Below are positions 9,217-18,868 of a stretch of DNA of 55,039 nucleotides, piece after piece. The stretch lies in contig NZ_ASTG01000027.1 of NCBI RefSeq assembly GCF_000412635.1, positions 1 to 55,039 on the forward strand. Reading direction: 5' to 3'. Numbering within the stretch: the stretch's first letter is position 1; each line of letters begins with the position of its first letter. Made by a program: the position numbers and the translations under genes. This DNA is from Sphingobium bisphenolivorans (GTDB lineage: Bacteria; Pseudomonadota; Alphaproteobacteria; Sphingomonadales; Sphingomonadaceae). The notes under the pieces were generated by a model that made no database searches, was not told the origin of the DNA, and saw nothing but the letters and a program-made list of their open reading frames with translations.

Positions 9217-10289
9217 GCGCCGGGCGCCGCGTTCTTGAGAGCCTCGGCAACCTGGCGCACTTTCTGGGACTCGCCGCGACGCAGGATCATGACCTCGCCT
9301 TGCGAGACGACGACGATCAGGTCGTCGACATCGACGACCGTAACGCGCGGGCCATCGGTGTGGACAAGGCAGTTGCGCGCTCCCAGAGCCAAAGCCTGTC
9401 CGCGAACGGCGTTTCCTGCATCGTCCTGGGTGCTGACGGCGTGCAGGGAATCCCAGCTTCCGACGTCGGACCAGCCCATGTCCACCGGCACGCATGCCAC
9501 GCGGTCTTCGCGTTCCATGATGGCATAGTCGATCGAATCCGATGGGCAGGCCGCAAAGGCCTGCGGCTCAGGCGATATGTGCGAGCCGCTGCGTTCGGCC
9601 TTTTCCAGCGCAGCCTTGGCCGCAGCAAGCATATCTGGCTGATGGCGCTCCAGAGCCGCCAGATAGGCGTCGGCGCGAAACATGAAAATGCCGGCATTCC
9701 AGGCATGATTGCCTTCGGCCAGCATCGCCGCGGCGCGATCCGCATCAGGCTTCTCGACGAAGCGCTCCACCTCATGGATCCTGTCCCCACAGGTCTGGCC
9801 CATCTTGATATAGCCATATCCGGTTTCGGGAGCATCCGGGTTGATGCCGAACGTGACGAGCCACCCTTCGGCCACCAGCGGCAGCGCGCGGGCAATTGCT
9901 TCATGAAAAGCCGGGAGATCGACGATCACATGGTCGCTCGGCATGACCAGCATCGCATCGCTCGCCTCCGCCTCAAGCGCGGCTAAGGCGATTGCGGGAG
10001 CCGTGTTCCGACCAAAGGGTTCGAGCAGGACGAGATAATCCTCGATACCACTGTCGGTAAGCTGCTCGTCGATGATAGTGGCGTGCGCGGCATTGGCAAC
10101 CAGGATTGGGGGTCCCACCGGCGCGGCATCAAAGCTGGCAATCCGCTGGACCGTCAGCTGGAGCATGGTTTCATCCGCCGTCAGCGGCAATAATTGCTTC
10201 GGGCGTTCGGGTGTCGAGACGGGCCAGAGCCGCGTGCCGGAACCGCCGGATAAGATTACGGGCACGATTTTCGGGAAGCTATTCGTCAT
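9213..10289 (-). CDS. manC: Mannose-1-phosphate guanylyltransferase
   Basis: Makes GDP-mannose from mannose-1-phosphate and GTP. The 358 residues cover only the nucleotidyltransferase domain: the pyrophosphorylase signature LSGGSGTRLWPVS with following PKQLLPL, then FGRNTAPAIALAAL, PSDHVI, VERFVEKPD and NAGIFMFRADAYL. The C-terminal phosphomannose-isomerase cupin of the bifunctional ManC/AlgA enzymes is absent, consistent with a separate manA at 14027. It is the first gene of a leftward pair with manB, with a four-base overlap. The promoter must lie in 10290-10491, shared with rfbC. Confidence 0.93.
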   Translation of the reverse strand: MTNSFPKIVPVILSGGSGTRLWPVSTPERPKQLLPLTADETMLQLTVQRIASFDAAPVGPPILVANAAHATIIDEQLTDSGIEDYLVLLEPFGRNTAPAIALAALEAEASDAMLVMPSDHVIVDLPAFHEAIARALPLVAEGWLVTFGINPDAPETGYGYIKMGQTCGDRIHEVERFVEKPDADRAAAMLAEGNHAWNAGIFMFRADAYLAALERHQPDMLAAAKAALEKAERSGSHISPEPQAFAACPSDSIDYAIMEREDRVACVPVDMGWSDVGSWDSLHAVSTQDDAGNAVRGQALALGARNCLVHTDGPRVTVVDVDDLIVVVSQGEVMILRRGESQKVRQVAEALKNAAPGA

Positions 10290-10491
10290 AACTCACATGG
10301 TCTAAATAAAAACAAATACTTAGAGCATGATCCGACAACAAAATGAGCCGAGCCCCGCCCGCGGGCTTCATGCGCGGAATGGCCCGACTTGCCAAGTGAT
10401 TTTCAAATGAGCGATGCTTGGCTATCGCGCCATCAACCCATCGTTTCGAATGGTTTCGAACGGCGATGTGGCTGGCGCTTGAAGGTAGAAT
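10290..10491. promoter_or_regulatory. Divergent manC / rfbC control region
   Basis: A 202-bp intergenic region between divergent sugar-nucleotide operons. Two direct copies of GTTTCGAA lie at 10443-10450 and 10453-10460, ten bases apart, each with a TTCGAA palindrome, which looks like a regulator site on one DNA face close to rfbC. Assigning it to a regulator is not possible from sequence. Confidence 0.35.
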
Positions 10492-11055
10492 ATGGAAATC
10501 CAAGCCGCTAATATTGCAGGGATTAAATTCTTGACCCCTCGCCGCATAGGTGATGACCGCGGCTATTTTTCAGAAACCTTCCGAGCCGATCTGTTCGCTC
10601 TGCATGTTGGCGATTTCACCTTCGTCCAGGACAATGAGTCGCTGAGCGCTCGACAGGGCACCATCCGAGGCCTGCATTTCCAGAGCGAACCCCATTCCCA
10701 GGGCAAGCTCGTTCGCTGCACCGCAGGCGCGCTGTTCGACGTCGTGGTGGATGTCCGTCGGGGCTCTCCCACTTTCGGCCAATGGGTGGCCGAGACGCTG
10801 ACCCCCGACAATGGCAAGCAGCTCTGGATTCCTCCCGGTTTTGCCCACGGATTTTGCTCCATCGAGCCGAACACGGTCATCTGTTACAAGGTGACCAGCT
10901 TTTATAGTGCGGAGTGCGACAAAGGGGTGCGCTGGGACGATCCGGCGATCGGCATCGAGTGGCCCGATGCGGCCGATCCCGATACGCTTTCACCGAAGGA
11001 CCGGCAGCAGCCCTTGCTTGCTGACCTTCCGGATTATTTCACCTGGGGGAAGTGA
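10492..11055 (+). CDS. rfbC: dTDP-4-dehydrorhamnose 3,5-epimerase
   Basis: Third-step enzyme of dTDP-L-rhamnose synthesis; it epimerises C3 and C5 of dTDP-4-keto-6-deoxyglucose. The 187-residue cupin has the catalytic His62 in RGLHFQ, the following dTDP-binding [22 protein letters not shown], and [10 protein letters not shown], and a Tyr in CYKVTSFYS. Length matches RmlC (about 180-190). It is the first gene of a compact rfbCBDA operon, four bases before rfbB. Confidence 0.96.
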   Translation: MEIQAANIAGIKFLTPRRIGDDRGYFSETFRADLFALHVGDFTFVQDNESLSARQGTIRGLHFQSEPHSQGKLVRCTAGALFDVVVDVRRGSPTFGQWVAETLTPDNGKQLWIPPGFAHGFCSIEPNTVICYKVTSFYSAECDKGVRWDDPAIGIEWPDAADPDTLSPKDRQQPLLADLPDYFTWGK

Positions 11056-11059
11056 CGCC

Positions 11060-12127
11060 ATGCGCGTGATCGTTACGGGAGGCGCTGGTTTCATCGGTTC
11101 GGCCCTCGTCCGCTATCTGGTGCTGGAAAAGGGCTATGAGGTCCTGACCGTCGACGCGCTGACCTATGCAGGGTGCGAGGCTTCGCTCAAGGCCGTCGAA
11201 GGCAAGGCCAGCCACCGCTTCCTTAAGGCCGACATCTGTGACCGCGCGGCTATTAACGCGGCGATCACCGGCTTCCGGCCCGACCGCATCATGCACTTGG
11301 CGGCGGAAAGCCATGTCGACCGCTCGATCACCGGCGCGGCCGACTTCATCCAGACCAATGTCGTGGGCACCTTCACCCTGCTGGAGGCCGCGCGTGGCTA
11401 TTGGAACGGCCTTTCCGGCGCGGCGAAGGAGGATTTCCGCTTCCTCCATGTCTCGACCGACGAGGTCTATGGCTCGCTCGGCGATGAAGGGCTGTTCGAG
11501 GAAAGCACGCCCTACGATCCCAGCTCGCCCTATTCGGCGTCCAAGGCCGCGTCTGACCATCTCGCCAAGGCCTGGCAGCGCACCTATGGGCTGCCTGTGG
11601 TGGTGTCGAACTGCTCGAACAATTACGGTCCCTATCATTTCCCCGAAAAGCTGATCCCGCTCACCATCCTGAACGCGCTCGCAGGCCGTGCGCTGCCGGT
11701 CTATGGCAAGGGTGAGAATGTGCGCGACTGGCTCTATGTCGATGACCATGCCCGTGCGCTCGACATCATCATCGAGCGCGGGGTGCCCGGCGAAACCTAT
11801 AATGTCGGTGGCCGTAACGAACGGCGCAACATTGACGTGGTGCGCCGGATTTGCGCGGTGCTGGATGAGCTGGTTCCTGCCGATGCGCCACGCGAAGGGC
11901 TGATCGAGTTCGTTACCGATCGCCCGGGCCATGATGCGCGCTATGCGATCGACGCGACCAGGCTGGAGACGGAACTGGGCTGGCGCGCGCAGGAGAATTT
12001 CGACAGCGGCATCGAGAAGACCGTGCGCTGGTATCTGGAGAATGAATGGTGGTGGCGCCCGTTGCGCGATCGTTATGACGGCCAGAGGCTAGGGCTGAAC
12101 GCCGCGCCCGCCGGAGTGGCTGCGTGA
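11060..12127 (+). CDS. rfbB: dTDP-glucose 4,6-dehydratase
   Basis: Second-step enzyme of the rhamnose pathway, giving dTDP-4-keto-6-deoxyglucose. The 355-residue protein has the NAD loop [11 protein letters not shown], the catalytic Thr-Asp-Glu in [13 protein letters not shown]-x3-K in [11 protein letters not shown], and the conserved [17 protein letters not shown] and GRPVYGKG-like sugar loop ([14 protein letters not shown]). The ATG at 11060 is chosen over an upstream open frame that overlaps rfbC. It ends in a GTGA overlap with rfbD, indicating translational coupling. Confidence 0.97.
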   Translation: MRVIVTGGAGFIGSALVRYLVLEKGYEVLTVDALTYAGCEASLKAVEGKASHRFLKADICDRAAINAAITGFRPDRIMHLAAESHVDRSITGAADFIQTNVVGTFTLLEAARGYWNGLSGAAKEDFRFLHVSTDEVYGSLGDEGLFEESTPYDPSSPYSASKAASDHLAKAWQRTYGLPVVVSNCSNNYGPYHFPEKLIPLTILNALAGRALPVYGKGENVRDWLYVDDHARALDIIIERGVPGETYNVGGRNERRNIDVVRRICAVLDELVPADAPREGLIEFVTDRPGHDARYAIDATRLETELGWRAQENFDSGIEKTVRWYLENEWWWRPLRDRYDGQRLGLNAAPAGVAA

Positions 12128-13014
12128 GAATTGCCGTCACCGGCAAGGCCGGTCAGGTCGTGACCAGCCTGATCGAGCGGGGAAGCGCCGCCGGACATGA
12201 AATTATCGCGCTGGGCCGGCCTGAGCTGGACCTAGCCGAGCCGGATTCGGTTGCCAGCGCGTTCGAGGCGGCTGCGCCAGATGCCATCGTCTCGGCGGCT
12301 GCCTATACAGCGGTCGACAAGGCTGAGAGCGAGAGCGAACTCGCCCATGCGGTGAACGGCGCCGGCGCTGGCGCGGTGGCGGAGGCGGCGAGGGGGCTGG
12401 GCGTGCCGCTGATCCATGTCTCGACCGACTATGTCTTCGACGGCAGGCTCGATCATCCCTATGTCGAGAGCGACCCAACCGGGCCGACGGGCGTCTATGG
12501 CGCGTCCAAGCTGGCAGGCGAGCAGGCGGTGCTGGCTGCCCATGGCGACAATAGCGCGGTGCTGCGCGTGGCATGGGTCTATAGCCCGTTCGGCGCGAAT
12601 TTCGTGAAGACCATGCTGCATCTGGCTGGCGACAAGGATGAGGTGTCCGTCGTCGCCGATCAGCTGGGCAATCCCACCAGCGCCCTGGAGATAGCCGATG
12701 GTATCCTGCGGGTAGCTACCAATATGGTATCCGATAGTAGCCCATTCTTGCGCGGCGTCTTCCACATGACTGCCAGCGGAGAGGGCAGCTGGGCCGATTT
12801 TGCCGATGCCATCTTCGCCGCATCCGCTGCGCGGGGTGGACCTGCGGCGCGGGTCAAGCGGATCACTACCGCCGACTATCCGACGCCGGCCACCCGCCCA
12901 TCCAATAGCCGGCTCGACTGCGGCTTGATTGCAAGGGTGCATGGCGTGGCCTTGCCCGACTGGCACGGGTCGTTGGAAACCGTAATCGCTCGCCTGCAGG
13001 CCGTGGCGAACTGA
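12124..13014 (+). CDS. rfbD: dTDP-4-dehydrorhamnose reductase
   Basis: Last step, reducing the 4-keto group to give dTDP-L-rhamnose. The 296-residue reductase begins at GTG overlapping the rfbB stop. It shows the N-terminal NADPH motif [20 protein letters not shown], the STDYVFDG segment and the catalytic Y-x3-K in [10 protein letters not shown], all standard for RmlD. The C-terminal half contains [14 protein letters not shown], a conserved RmlD segment. The gene is followed 28 bp later by rfbA with its own ribosome site (AAAGGAACG). Confidence 0.96.
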   Translation: MRIAVTGKAGQVVTSLIERGSAAGHEIIALGRPELDLAEPDSVASAFEAAAPDAIVSAAAYTAVDKAESESELAHAVNGAGAGAVAEAARGLGVPLIHVSTDYVFDGRLDHPYVESDPTGPTGVYGASKLAGEQAVLAAHGDNSAVLRVAWVYSPFGANFVKTMLHLAGDKDEVSVVADQLGNPTSALEIADGILRVATNMVSDSSPFLRGVFHMTASGEGSWADFADAIFAASAARGGPAARVKRITTADYPTPATRPSNSRLDCGLIARVHGVALPDWHGSLETVIARLQAVAN

Positions 13015-13042
13015 CCTCTCCACCCAAAAGGAACGACGACGC

Positions 13043-13909
13043 ATGAAGGGTATCATCCTCGCCGGTGGCAGCGGCACCCGCCTTTATCCGATGACGCTGG
13101 CGACCTCGAAGCAGCTGATGTCGGTCTATGACAAGCCGATGATCTATTATCCGCTGAGCACCCTGATGCTGGCGGGCATCCGCGAGGTGCTGATCATCTC
13201 CACCCCGCGCGACCTGCCCGCCTTCCAGGCGCTGCTGGGCGACGGATCGCAATGGGGTATGCGCTTCGAATTTGCCGGGCAGCCGAGCCCCGACGGGCTG
13301 GCGCAGGCCTATATCATCGGTGCTGATTTCGTGGCGGGGCAGCAGTCGGCGCTGATCCTGGGCGACAATATCTATTATGGGCATGGCTTGCCCGAACTGC
13401 TCGCCAGCGCTTCGTCGCGCAAGGAAGGCGCGAGCGTCTTCGCCTATCATGTGAACGATCCCGAGCGGTACGGTGTGGTAAGCTTCGACGGTTCGATGAA
13501 GGCCGTATCGATCGAGGAGAAGCCGGCCCAGCCACAGTCCAACTGGGCGGTCACAGGGCTCTATTTCTATGACGAGCAGGTGGTGGACATTGCCGCAAAC
13601 CTGGAGCCCTCGGCGCGCGGTGAGCTGGAGATCACCGACGTCAATCGCGCCTATCTGGAGCGCGGGCAGCTCAATGTGGAGATCATGGGCCGCGGCTATG
13701 CCTGGCTCGACACCGGCACGCCCGACAGCATGCTGGACGCGGCCGATTTCGTCCGTGTTCTGGAGAAGCGACAGGGCTTCAAGATCGCCAGTCCCGAGGA
13801 AATCGCTTTCCGCCAAGGCTTCATCGGCGTTGCGGAGCTGGAGCGGGCGATCGGCAAGCTCGGCAAGTCGAATTATGCTCTCTACTTGCGGCGATTAATA
13901 TCGGCGTAA
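13043..13909 (+). CDS. rfbA: Glucose-1-phosphate thymidylyltransferase
   Basis: First enzyme of dTDP-L-rhamnose synthesis, joining dTTP and glucose-1-phosphate. The 288-residue protein has the signature [28 protein letters not shown], the LGDNIYYG metal/substrate loop, SIEEKPAQP and the C-terminal EIAFRQGFI. Length and motifs match RmlA. It closes the rfbCBDA cluster. The 117 bases after it lead to manA, probably with a separate promoter. Confidence 0.97.
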   Translation: MKGIILAGGSGTRLYPMTLATSKQLMSVYDKPMIYYPLSTLMLAGIREVLIISTPRDLPAFQALLGDGSQWGMRFEFAGQPSPDGLAQAYIIGADFVAGQQSALILGDNIYYGHGLPELLASASSRKEGASVFAYHVNDPERYGVVSFDGSMKAVSIEEKPAQPQSNWAVTGLYFYDEQVVDIAANLEPSARGELEITDVNRAYLERGQLNVEIMGRGYAWLDTGTPDSMLDAADFVRVLEKRQGFKIASPEEIAFRQGFIGVAELERAIGKLGKSNYALYLRRLISA

Positions 13910-14026
13910 CTCAATGCCCATAAGCGCTTGCCTGACTCCTGAAAGCGAATAAAAGATAGGGGAGGCCTGACAAAAAAATCAGCCAAGGCCAAGGCTTTCA
14001 GCGGAAACGGAACTCAAAGGGGCAAT

Positions 14027-14905
14027 ATGCCGATACATCGTCTTGTTGCCCGAGCTGTCGAAAAGCCGTGGGGCCGCACCGATATTCCCTCGCATATCGC
14101 CACCAATGATGGCCTACGCATCGGCGAAATCTGGTTCTCTCCTGAACAAGCAATCAGGCTGCCTCTCCTGGTGAAATACATCTTCACCAGCGAAAATCTG
14201 TCGGTTCAGGTTCACCCCAATGATGAGCAGGCCCGGCAATATGGGCTGGCCGGCGGCAAGTCCGAATGCTGGTATGTGCTGGATGCCGCGCCCGATGCCC
14301 GGTTAGGCATTGGTACGACCCAGGATCTGACCTGTGAGGAATTGCGCACTGCGGCGCTGGACGGCAGCATCGAGGCGCTGATGGAATGGAAGCCCGTCCA
14401 GCCCGGCAGCTTCTATTATATCCCCGCAGGAACGGTGCATGCGATCGGCGGCGGCGTGACGCTGGTGGAAATCCAGCAGAATAATGACGTGACCTATCGC
14501 CTCTATGACTATGGGCGGCCGCGTGAATTGCATCTCGACCAGGGCGTGTCGGTCAGCGTGGCGGAGCCTTATGCCATGCCCGATCATGTCATTCCCCTGA
14601 CCGCCGAAACACAGCTGGTCGCCTCCGGGGCGCCCTTCACCCTTGATATCGTTCAGGGTGCAGCCCGATCCCGCCGGGAGATTGAGGGGGAAATGCTGTG
14701 GTTCATTCCATTGGCTGGGTCCGGATTGATCGATGGTCAGGCCTGGCGTCCCGGTGAATGTTGGCTGATAACGGGCGGGGCAAGCGTCGAGATTGCGGAG
14801 CCGATGAGCGCTCTCCTCGCTCGGCCTGCGGTGGCGCAATGCGGTGCCGATCAGCAAGGCATCGATGCCATCCCAACCATGGCTCCAAGAGCGCTCGCCA
14901 GCTAG
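14027..14905 (+). CDS. manA: Mannose-6-phosphate isomerase, class I
   Basis: Interconverts fructose-6-phosphate and mannose-6-phosphate, feeding manB and manC. The 292-residue cupin has the zinc-binding QVHPND motif, KSECWYVLD, the second metal segment IPAGTVHAIGGG, EIQQNNDVTYRLYDYGR and RELH. It is shorter than the enterobacterial ManA (about 390), as is common in alphaproteobacteria. It is separated from manBC but supplies the step missing from the monofunctional ManC. Confidence 0.92.
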   Translation: MPIHRLVARAVEKPWGRTDIPSHIATNDGLRIGEIWFSPEQAIRLPLLVKYIFTSENLSVQVHPNDEQARQYGLAGGKSECWYVLDAAPDARLGIGTTQDLTCEELRTAALDGSIEALMEWKPVQPGSFYYIPAGTVHAIGGGVTLVEIQQNNDVTYRLYDYGRPRELHLDQGVSVSVAEPYAMPDHVIPLTAETQLVASGAPFTLDIVQGAARSRREIEGEMLWFIPLAGSGLIDGQAWRPGECWLITGGASVEIAEPMSALLARPAVAQCGADQQGIDAIPTMAPRALAS

Positions 14906-14945
14906 CCATCTTGACCAGGCCGTTCACTGCTGCAACTTTCGTTTC

Positions 14946-15227
14946 ATGACGCCGATCGAACGCGCCGCGCGCACCCTGTGCAAACTCAATGGTCATGCTG
15001 AGGATGCGGAGCGTGATGGCACGCCCTTGTGGCGCAGCTATCTGCCCCAAGTTCGTTCGGTGCTGGAAGCGTTGCATGAGCCAAGCACGCGCATGGCGGA
15101 AGCAGGCGCTACGCTGATCAGATATGTGGGTCCGGACGAATCCGAGGAAGGCTATCAAAGCGATGCCGCCAATGTCTGGCGCTTCATGATCGACGCAATG
15201 CGGGAAGATTTTTCGACCCGGACATGA
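14946..15227 (+). CDS. Small hypothetical protein
   Basis: A 93-residue acidic, alpha-helical-looking protein with no family I recognise. It starts with MTPIERAARTLCKLNGHAED and is rich in Glu/Asp/Arg; there is no signal peptide or membrane segment. The ATG at 14946 is preferred to the longer frame from 14844, which runs inside manA. It follows manA by 40 bp in the same direction and converges with traD, so it marks the boundary between the polysaccharide and mobilisation blocks. Composition agrees with its neighbours, which supports coding. Confidence 0.6.
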   Translation: MTPIERAARTLCKLNGHAEDAERDGTPLWRSYLPQVRSVLEALHEPSTRMAEAGATLIRYVGPDESEEGYQSDAANVWRFMIDAMREDFSTRT

Positions 15228-15253
15228 GGGGGACGAGAATGGGCCGGAACGCT

Positions 15254-15646
15254 TCAGGCCATTCCGCTCTTTTCTTCCGCTTCCGCGTCGAACGCACGGC
15301 GGCCGCGCCGCTTCCAGAGTGCCAGCGTGCTGCTGTCCTCCCGCGCCTTTCCGGCCAACTCCAGCAGCGCGCCATAAAGGGTGGCGCGATCGTCGTCGGC
15401 CAGATCGACGAGCCCGGCTTTCTGGACCAGGCCGCCCAGCTCGATCAGGTGGCGCGTGCGTTCCCTGCGCTGCATCACCCAATCCCGTGTGTCGGTGCGG
15501 CGCTGACCGGCTTCGGCGCGGCGAAGAGCGCGCTGCGTGCGCACCATGGCCTTGCCGGTGGCCGCGAGATCATGCGCGAGCCTTTTTCCTCCGCTGTTGA
15601 AAGAAGGCCTGGCCCTTCGCGCGCCACGCCTCCCTTGCTTCCGCAT
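15254..15646 (-). CDS. traD: Conjugal transfer protein TraD (Ti-type)
   Basis: Small basic mobilisation accessory protein. The family core lies around TRDWVMQRRERTRHLIELGG and the following LVQKAGL...LYGALLELA, as in TraD of Ti/rhizobial plasmids. The N-terminus is highly basic and the C-terminus ends in a second basic patch (WKRRGRRAF). The ATG at 15646 has GGAAG upstream; a GTG at 15676 is also open, and an ATG at 15550 would avoid most of the 165-bp overlap with traC, so the exact start is open. It forms a leftward pair with traC, divergent from traA across the probable oriT. Confidence 0.75.
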   Translation of the reverse strand: MRKQGRRGARRARPSFNSGGKRLAHDLAATGKAMVRTQRALRRAEAGQRRTDTRDWVMQRRERTRHLIELGGLVQKAGLVDLADDDRATLYGALLELAGKAREDSSTLALWKRRGRRAFDAEAEEKSGMA

Positions 15647-15818
15647 CGGGCGCTTCCACTGCTGCGATAAGGGCACCGGCGAGTATATCAGGATCGAGCG
15701 TATCGGCCCCGGTCACCGTCACAAGCTGGCCGAGCTGCTCGACCTTCTTCGCCTTCAGGGCGCGCGCCTTGTCGTTCAGCGCCTTCAATTCCGCATCATA
15801 GTCGCGCACCTTGCGCAT
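15570..15818 (-). CDS. traC: Conjugal transfer protein TraC-like
   Basis: An 82-residue Lys/Arg-rich protein starting at ATG 15818 with AAGGGA upstream. The pattern of an N-terminal charged helix (RDYDAELKALNDKARALK) and a central QLGQLVTVTGADTLDPDIL is that of the small TraC-type relaxosome proteins next to traD in Ti-like plasmids. The assignment rests more on context than on motifs. It is transcribed away from traA, with the probable oriT in between. Confidence 0.6.
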   Translation of the reverse strand: MRKVRDYDAELKALNDKARALKAKKVEQLGQLVTVTGADTLDPDILAGALIAAVEAPDAEAREAWRAKGQAFFQQRRKKARA

Positions 15819-15924
15819 GGCTGTTCCCTTAAGCAATTGAAAGCAGGAGACTATCAGCGCTCTCCCTAGAGGGAATCGGCCGAACCCGAAAATGCGACGA
15901 AGTCACTCAGGCGAACGGCAGAGA

Positions 15925-15960
15925 GTGTGAGTGCGCGCTTATACGTCGTTGCCGACGTGC
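15925..15960. other. Probable origin of transfer (oriT/nic region)
   Basis: Between divergent traCD and traA lies GTGCGCGCTTATACGTCG (15931-15948) followed by a perfect inverted repeat ACGTCG-TTGC-CGACGT (15943-15958). From what I remember of Ti/rhizobial (Q-type) transfer origins, a GCGC...TTATACGTCG nick region sits at exactly this position relative to traA and traC. The expected nick would be in the GCGCTTATA part, but the base cannot be assigned by eye. Confidence 0.65.
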
Positions 15961-15986
15961 TGCTAAGCTGCGAGAATCATTGGGTA

Positions 15987-18860
15987 ATGGCGATCTACCA
16001 TTTCTCCGCCAAAGTCATCAGCCGCGCCAATGGATCGAGCGCAGTGGCGTCGGCCGCCTATCGTTCGGCATCCGAATTGCAAGACGAGCGGCTTGGGCGT
16101 GCCCATGATTTCTCGAACAAGGCAGGCGTCATTCATTCCGAAGTGCTGCTGCCCCAAGGGGCGCCGGAGCGCCTGGCGGATCGTGCGACCTTGTGGAACG
16201 AAGTCGAGGCAGGGGAGAAGCGCAAGGACGCGCAGCTTGCCCGCGAGGTGGAGTTCGCGATCCCCCGCGAGATGAACCAGGTGCAGGGCGTCCGGCTTGC
16301 CCGTGATTTTGTCGAAAAGCAGTTCGTGAAACGTGGCATGGTCGCCGACCTCAATGTGCATTGGGATAAGGGCACGGATGGGCAGCCCAAGCCGCACGCC
16401 CATGTCATGCTGTCGATGCGCGAAGTGGGCCCCGACGGCTTCGGCAAGAAGGTGCGCGAGTGGAACGGCACGGAGCTGCTGAAGGAATGGCGCGAGGCAT
16501 GGGAAGCCCATGTGAACGAGCGTCTTGCCGAGCTGGATATCGATGCGCGGATCGATCACCGGACGTTGGCGGCGCAGGGGATTGACCTTGAGCCGCAGCA
16601 CAAGATCGGCCCTGCCGGATCGCGGCGATTGGAACGCGGCGAGGGCGCCGAACGCGCGGAAGATCATGTCCGGATTGCGCGAGAGAATGGCGAGAAAATC
16701 ATCGCCAATCCTTCCATCGCCCTGGACGCGATCACGCGGCAACAGGCCACTTTCACCACCCGCGATCTTGCCATGTTCGTGCATCGGCACAGCGACGGGA
16801 AGGCGCAGTTCGATGAGGCTCTGAGGGCGGTGCGGTCCAGCCCCGAACTGGTGGCATTGGGGATCGACGGGAAGGGGAATGACCGCTTCACCTCCCACGA
16901 CATGATGGCGGCTGAACAGCGGTTGGAATCGGCCGCCGATCGGCTCGGAGGCCAGGCGCAACATGGCCTCGCCGGTCGGCATCGCGACGACGCGTTGGCG
17001 ACCGCTGAAACGCGGGGACTTGTCCTCTCCACGGAACAGCGCGGAGCGCTGGAGCATATCACTGGCAGGGAGGGGCTGGCGTCGGTCGTTGGCTATGCCG
17101 GGACCGGCAAATCGGCGATGCTGGGCGTGGCGCGCGAGGCTTGGGAGAGTGCGGGCTATCGGGTCCATGGCGTTGCGCTGTCAGGCATTGCGGCGGAAAA
17201 TCTGGAGAGCGGATCGGGCATTGCTTCCCGGACGATCGCTGCACTCGAATATCAGTGGGAGCAGGGGCGCGAGCAGCTTTCCCCGCGCGACATACTGGTG
17301 ATCGACGAGGCAGGGATGATCGGCACGCGCCAGATGGAGCGGGTGCTGTCCCATGCCGCCGACGCCGGGGCGAAGGTGGTGCTGGTCGGCGACCCCGAGC
17401 AGTTGCAGGCGATCGAGGCCGGCGCGGCCTTCCGCAGCCTGGCCGAGCGCCATGGCTGGGCCGAGATCGGCGAGATACGCCGGCAGCGCGCGGAGTGGCA
17501 GCGGGATGCCACCAAGGCGCTGGCGACGGGCCGAACGGGTGAGGCCGTTCATGCTTATGAGCAGAAGGGCATGGTCCATGCGGCGGAGACGCGTGAGCAG
17601 GCGCGGAGCGAACTGATCGACCGCTGGGATGAGCAGCGCCGTGCCGATCCCGATCAGAGCCGCATCATCCTCACCCACACCAATGCCGAGGTGCGCGACC
17701 TCAATCTCGCCGCGCGCGAGCGGCTGCGCGATGCTGGCGAACTGGGTGCGGATGTGGGGGTAGCGGCCGAGCGGGGCGCGCGCGATTTCGCCAGCGGCGA
17801 CCGCATCATGTTCCTCAAGAATGAGCGCGGGCTGGGCGTGAAGAATGGCACGCTGGGGCGGATCGAAACCGTGTCGCCGGAGCGCATGGCGGTGCGGCTC
17901 GATGACGGGCGTAGGCTAGCCTTCGACTTCAAGGATTACGCCCATGTCGATCATGGCTATGCCGCCACCATCCACAAATCGCAGGGGGTAACGGTCGATC
18001 GGACGCATGTGCTGGCTACCCCCGGCATGGACCGCCATTCAGCCTATGTGGCGCTGTCGCGGCATCGCGACGGGGTACAGCTTCATTATGGCCGCGACGA
18101 TTTTGCCGACCAGCGCCAGCTTGTGCGGACGCTCGGGCGTGAGCGGGCCAAGGATATGGCGTCGGATTATGCCCGCGATGCCGACGGGCCGCGCCGCGCC
18201 TTTGCTGATCTGCGCGGGCTGTCGGACGAGATCCGCTTGCCCGATGCGCCCGCCAAGCGGCGTGGCATGTTCGACGGCTTGCGGCTGTCGCGTGCTTCCT
18301 CACCGAGGACGGAGCCAGCTGCCGCTGACCGGACGCTGGTGCGGGCGGTGGAGCGTGTGGCCCGGGCCACAGGGGCCATATCCCAGGCGCAGGAGAAGGG
18401 CGCGCCCGTTCTGGAGCATCAGAAAGTCGCGCTGGAACAGGCGCGCACTGCGCTCGATCAGGTCCAGCCCCATGCGTCACGCGACATGAGCGCGGCGATC
18501 GCGCGCAATCCGGGTCTTGCCCGCGAGGCAGCATCGGGGCGCAGCGGTCCCCTGCTTGCCGCCATGGCGCAGGAGGCGCGCTTGCGGGCCGATCCGCATC
18601 TGCGCGCCGCGCAGTTCGTGGAACGCTGGCAGGGGCTTCAGGCAGAATATCGCGCTAGCGGCAGCGCAGGCCGCGAGAAGGCTGGCGAGGCCATGGCCGG
18701 CATGGCGAAAAGCCTGGAGCGCGACCCGCAAATGGAGGCGGTGCTGCGCGGGCGGGTGCGCGAGCTGGGGCTCGAAATGGGCATGGACCGTGGGCGTGAT
18801 CTCGGCCGCCAGCTGACCCAAGGATTGGGGCTGGGCCGGGACCGCGGGCTCGAACGATAG
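15987..18860 (+). CDS. traA: TraA conjugative relaxase-helicase (MOBQ, Ti-type)
   Basis: Nicks and unwinds plasmid DNA for transfer. The 957-residue protein has an N-terminal MobA/MobL relaxase domain (residues 1-230) with FSAKVISRANGSSAVASAAY and the metal-binding histidines H125 and H137/H139 in PHAHVML. A RecD/TraI-type helicase follows: Walker A GYAGTGKS at about 370, DEAG motif II at about 440, LVGDPEQLQAIEAGAAF, and the C-terminal HKSQGVTVDRTHV / YVALSRHRDG at about 660-690. The tail is alpha-helical and rich in Arg/Ala. The start at MAIYHF is the family start; the frame is open to 15927. No type IV secretion genes lie in this window, so the element is seen here only as mobilisable. Confidence 0.93.
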   Translation: MAIYHFSAKVISRANGSSAVASAAYRSASELQDERLGRAHDFSNKAGVIHSEVLLPQGAPERLADRATLWNEVEAGEKRKDAQLAREVEFAIPREMNQVQGVRLARDFVEKQFVKRGMVADLNVHWDKGTDGQPKPHAHVMLSMREVGPDGFGKKVREWNGTELLKEWREAWEAHVNERLAELDIDARIDHRTLAAQGIDLEPQHKIGPAGSRRLERGEGAERAEDHVRIARENGEKIIANPSIALDAITRQQATFTTRDLAMFVHRHSDGKAQFDEALRAVRSSPELVALGIDGKGNDRFTSHDMMAAEQRLESAADRLGGQAQHGLAGRHRDDALATAETRGLVLSTEQRGALEHITGREGLASVVGYAGTGKSAMLGVAREAWESAGYRVHGVALSGIAAENLESGSGIASRTIAALEYQWEQGREQLSPRDILVIDEAGMIGTRQMERVLSHAADAGAKVVLVGDPEQLQAIEAGAAFRSLAERHGWAEIGEIRRQRAEWQRDATKALATGRTGEAVHAYEQKGMVHAAETREQARSELIDRWDEQRRADPDQSRIILTHTNAEVRDLNLAARERLRDAGELGADVGVAAERGARDFASGDRIMFLKNERGLGVKNGTLGRIETVSPERMAVRLDDGRRLAFDFKDYAHVDHGYAATIHKSQGVTVDRTHVLATPGMDRHSAYVALSRHRDGVQLHYGRDDFADQRQLVRTLGRERAKDMASDYARDADGPRRAFADLRGLSDEIRLPDAPAKRRGMFDGLRLSRASSPRTEPAAADRTLVRAVERVARATGAISQAQEKGAPVLEHQKVALEQARTALDQVQPHASRDMSAAIARNPGLAREAASGRSGPLLAAMAQEARLRADPHLRAAQFVERWQGLQAEYRASGSAGREKAGEAMAGMAKSLERDPQMEAVLRGRVRELGLEMGMDRGRDLGRQLTQGLGLGRDRGLER

Positions 18861-18868
18861 GAGGAAGA

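Noticed and set aside
15963..17168. 401-codon leftward frame opposite traA
   Set aside because: The forward strand encodes the conserved relaxase and helicase motifs.
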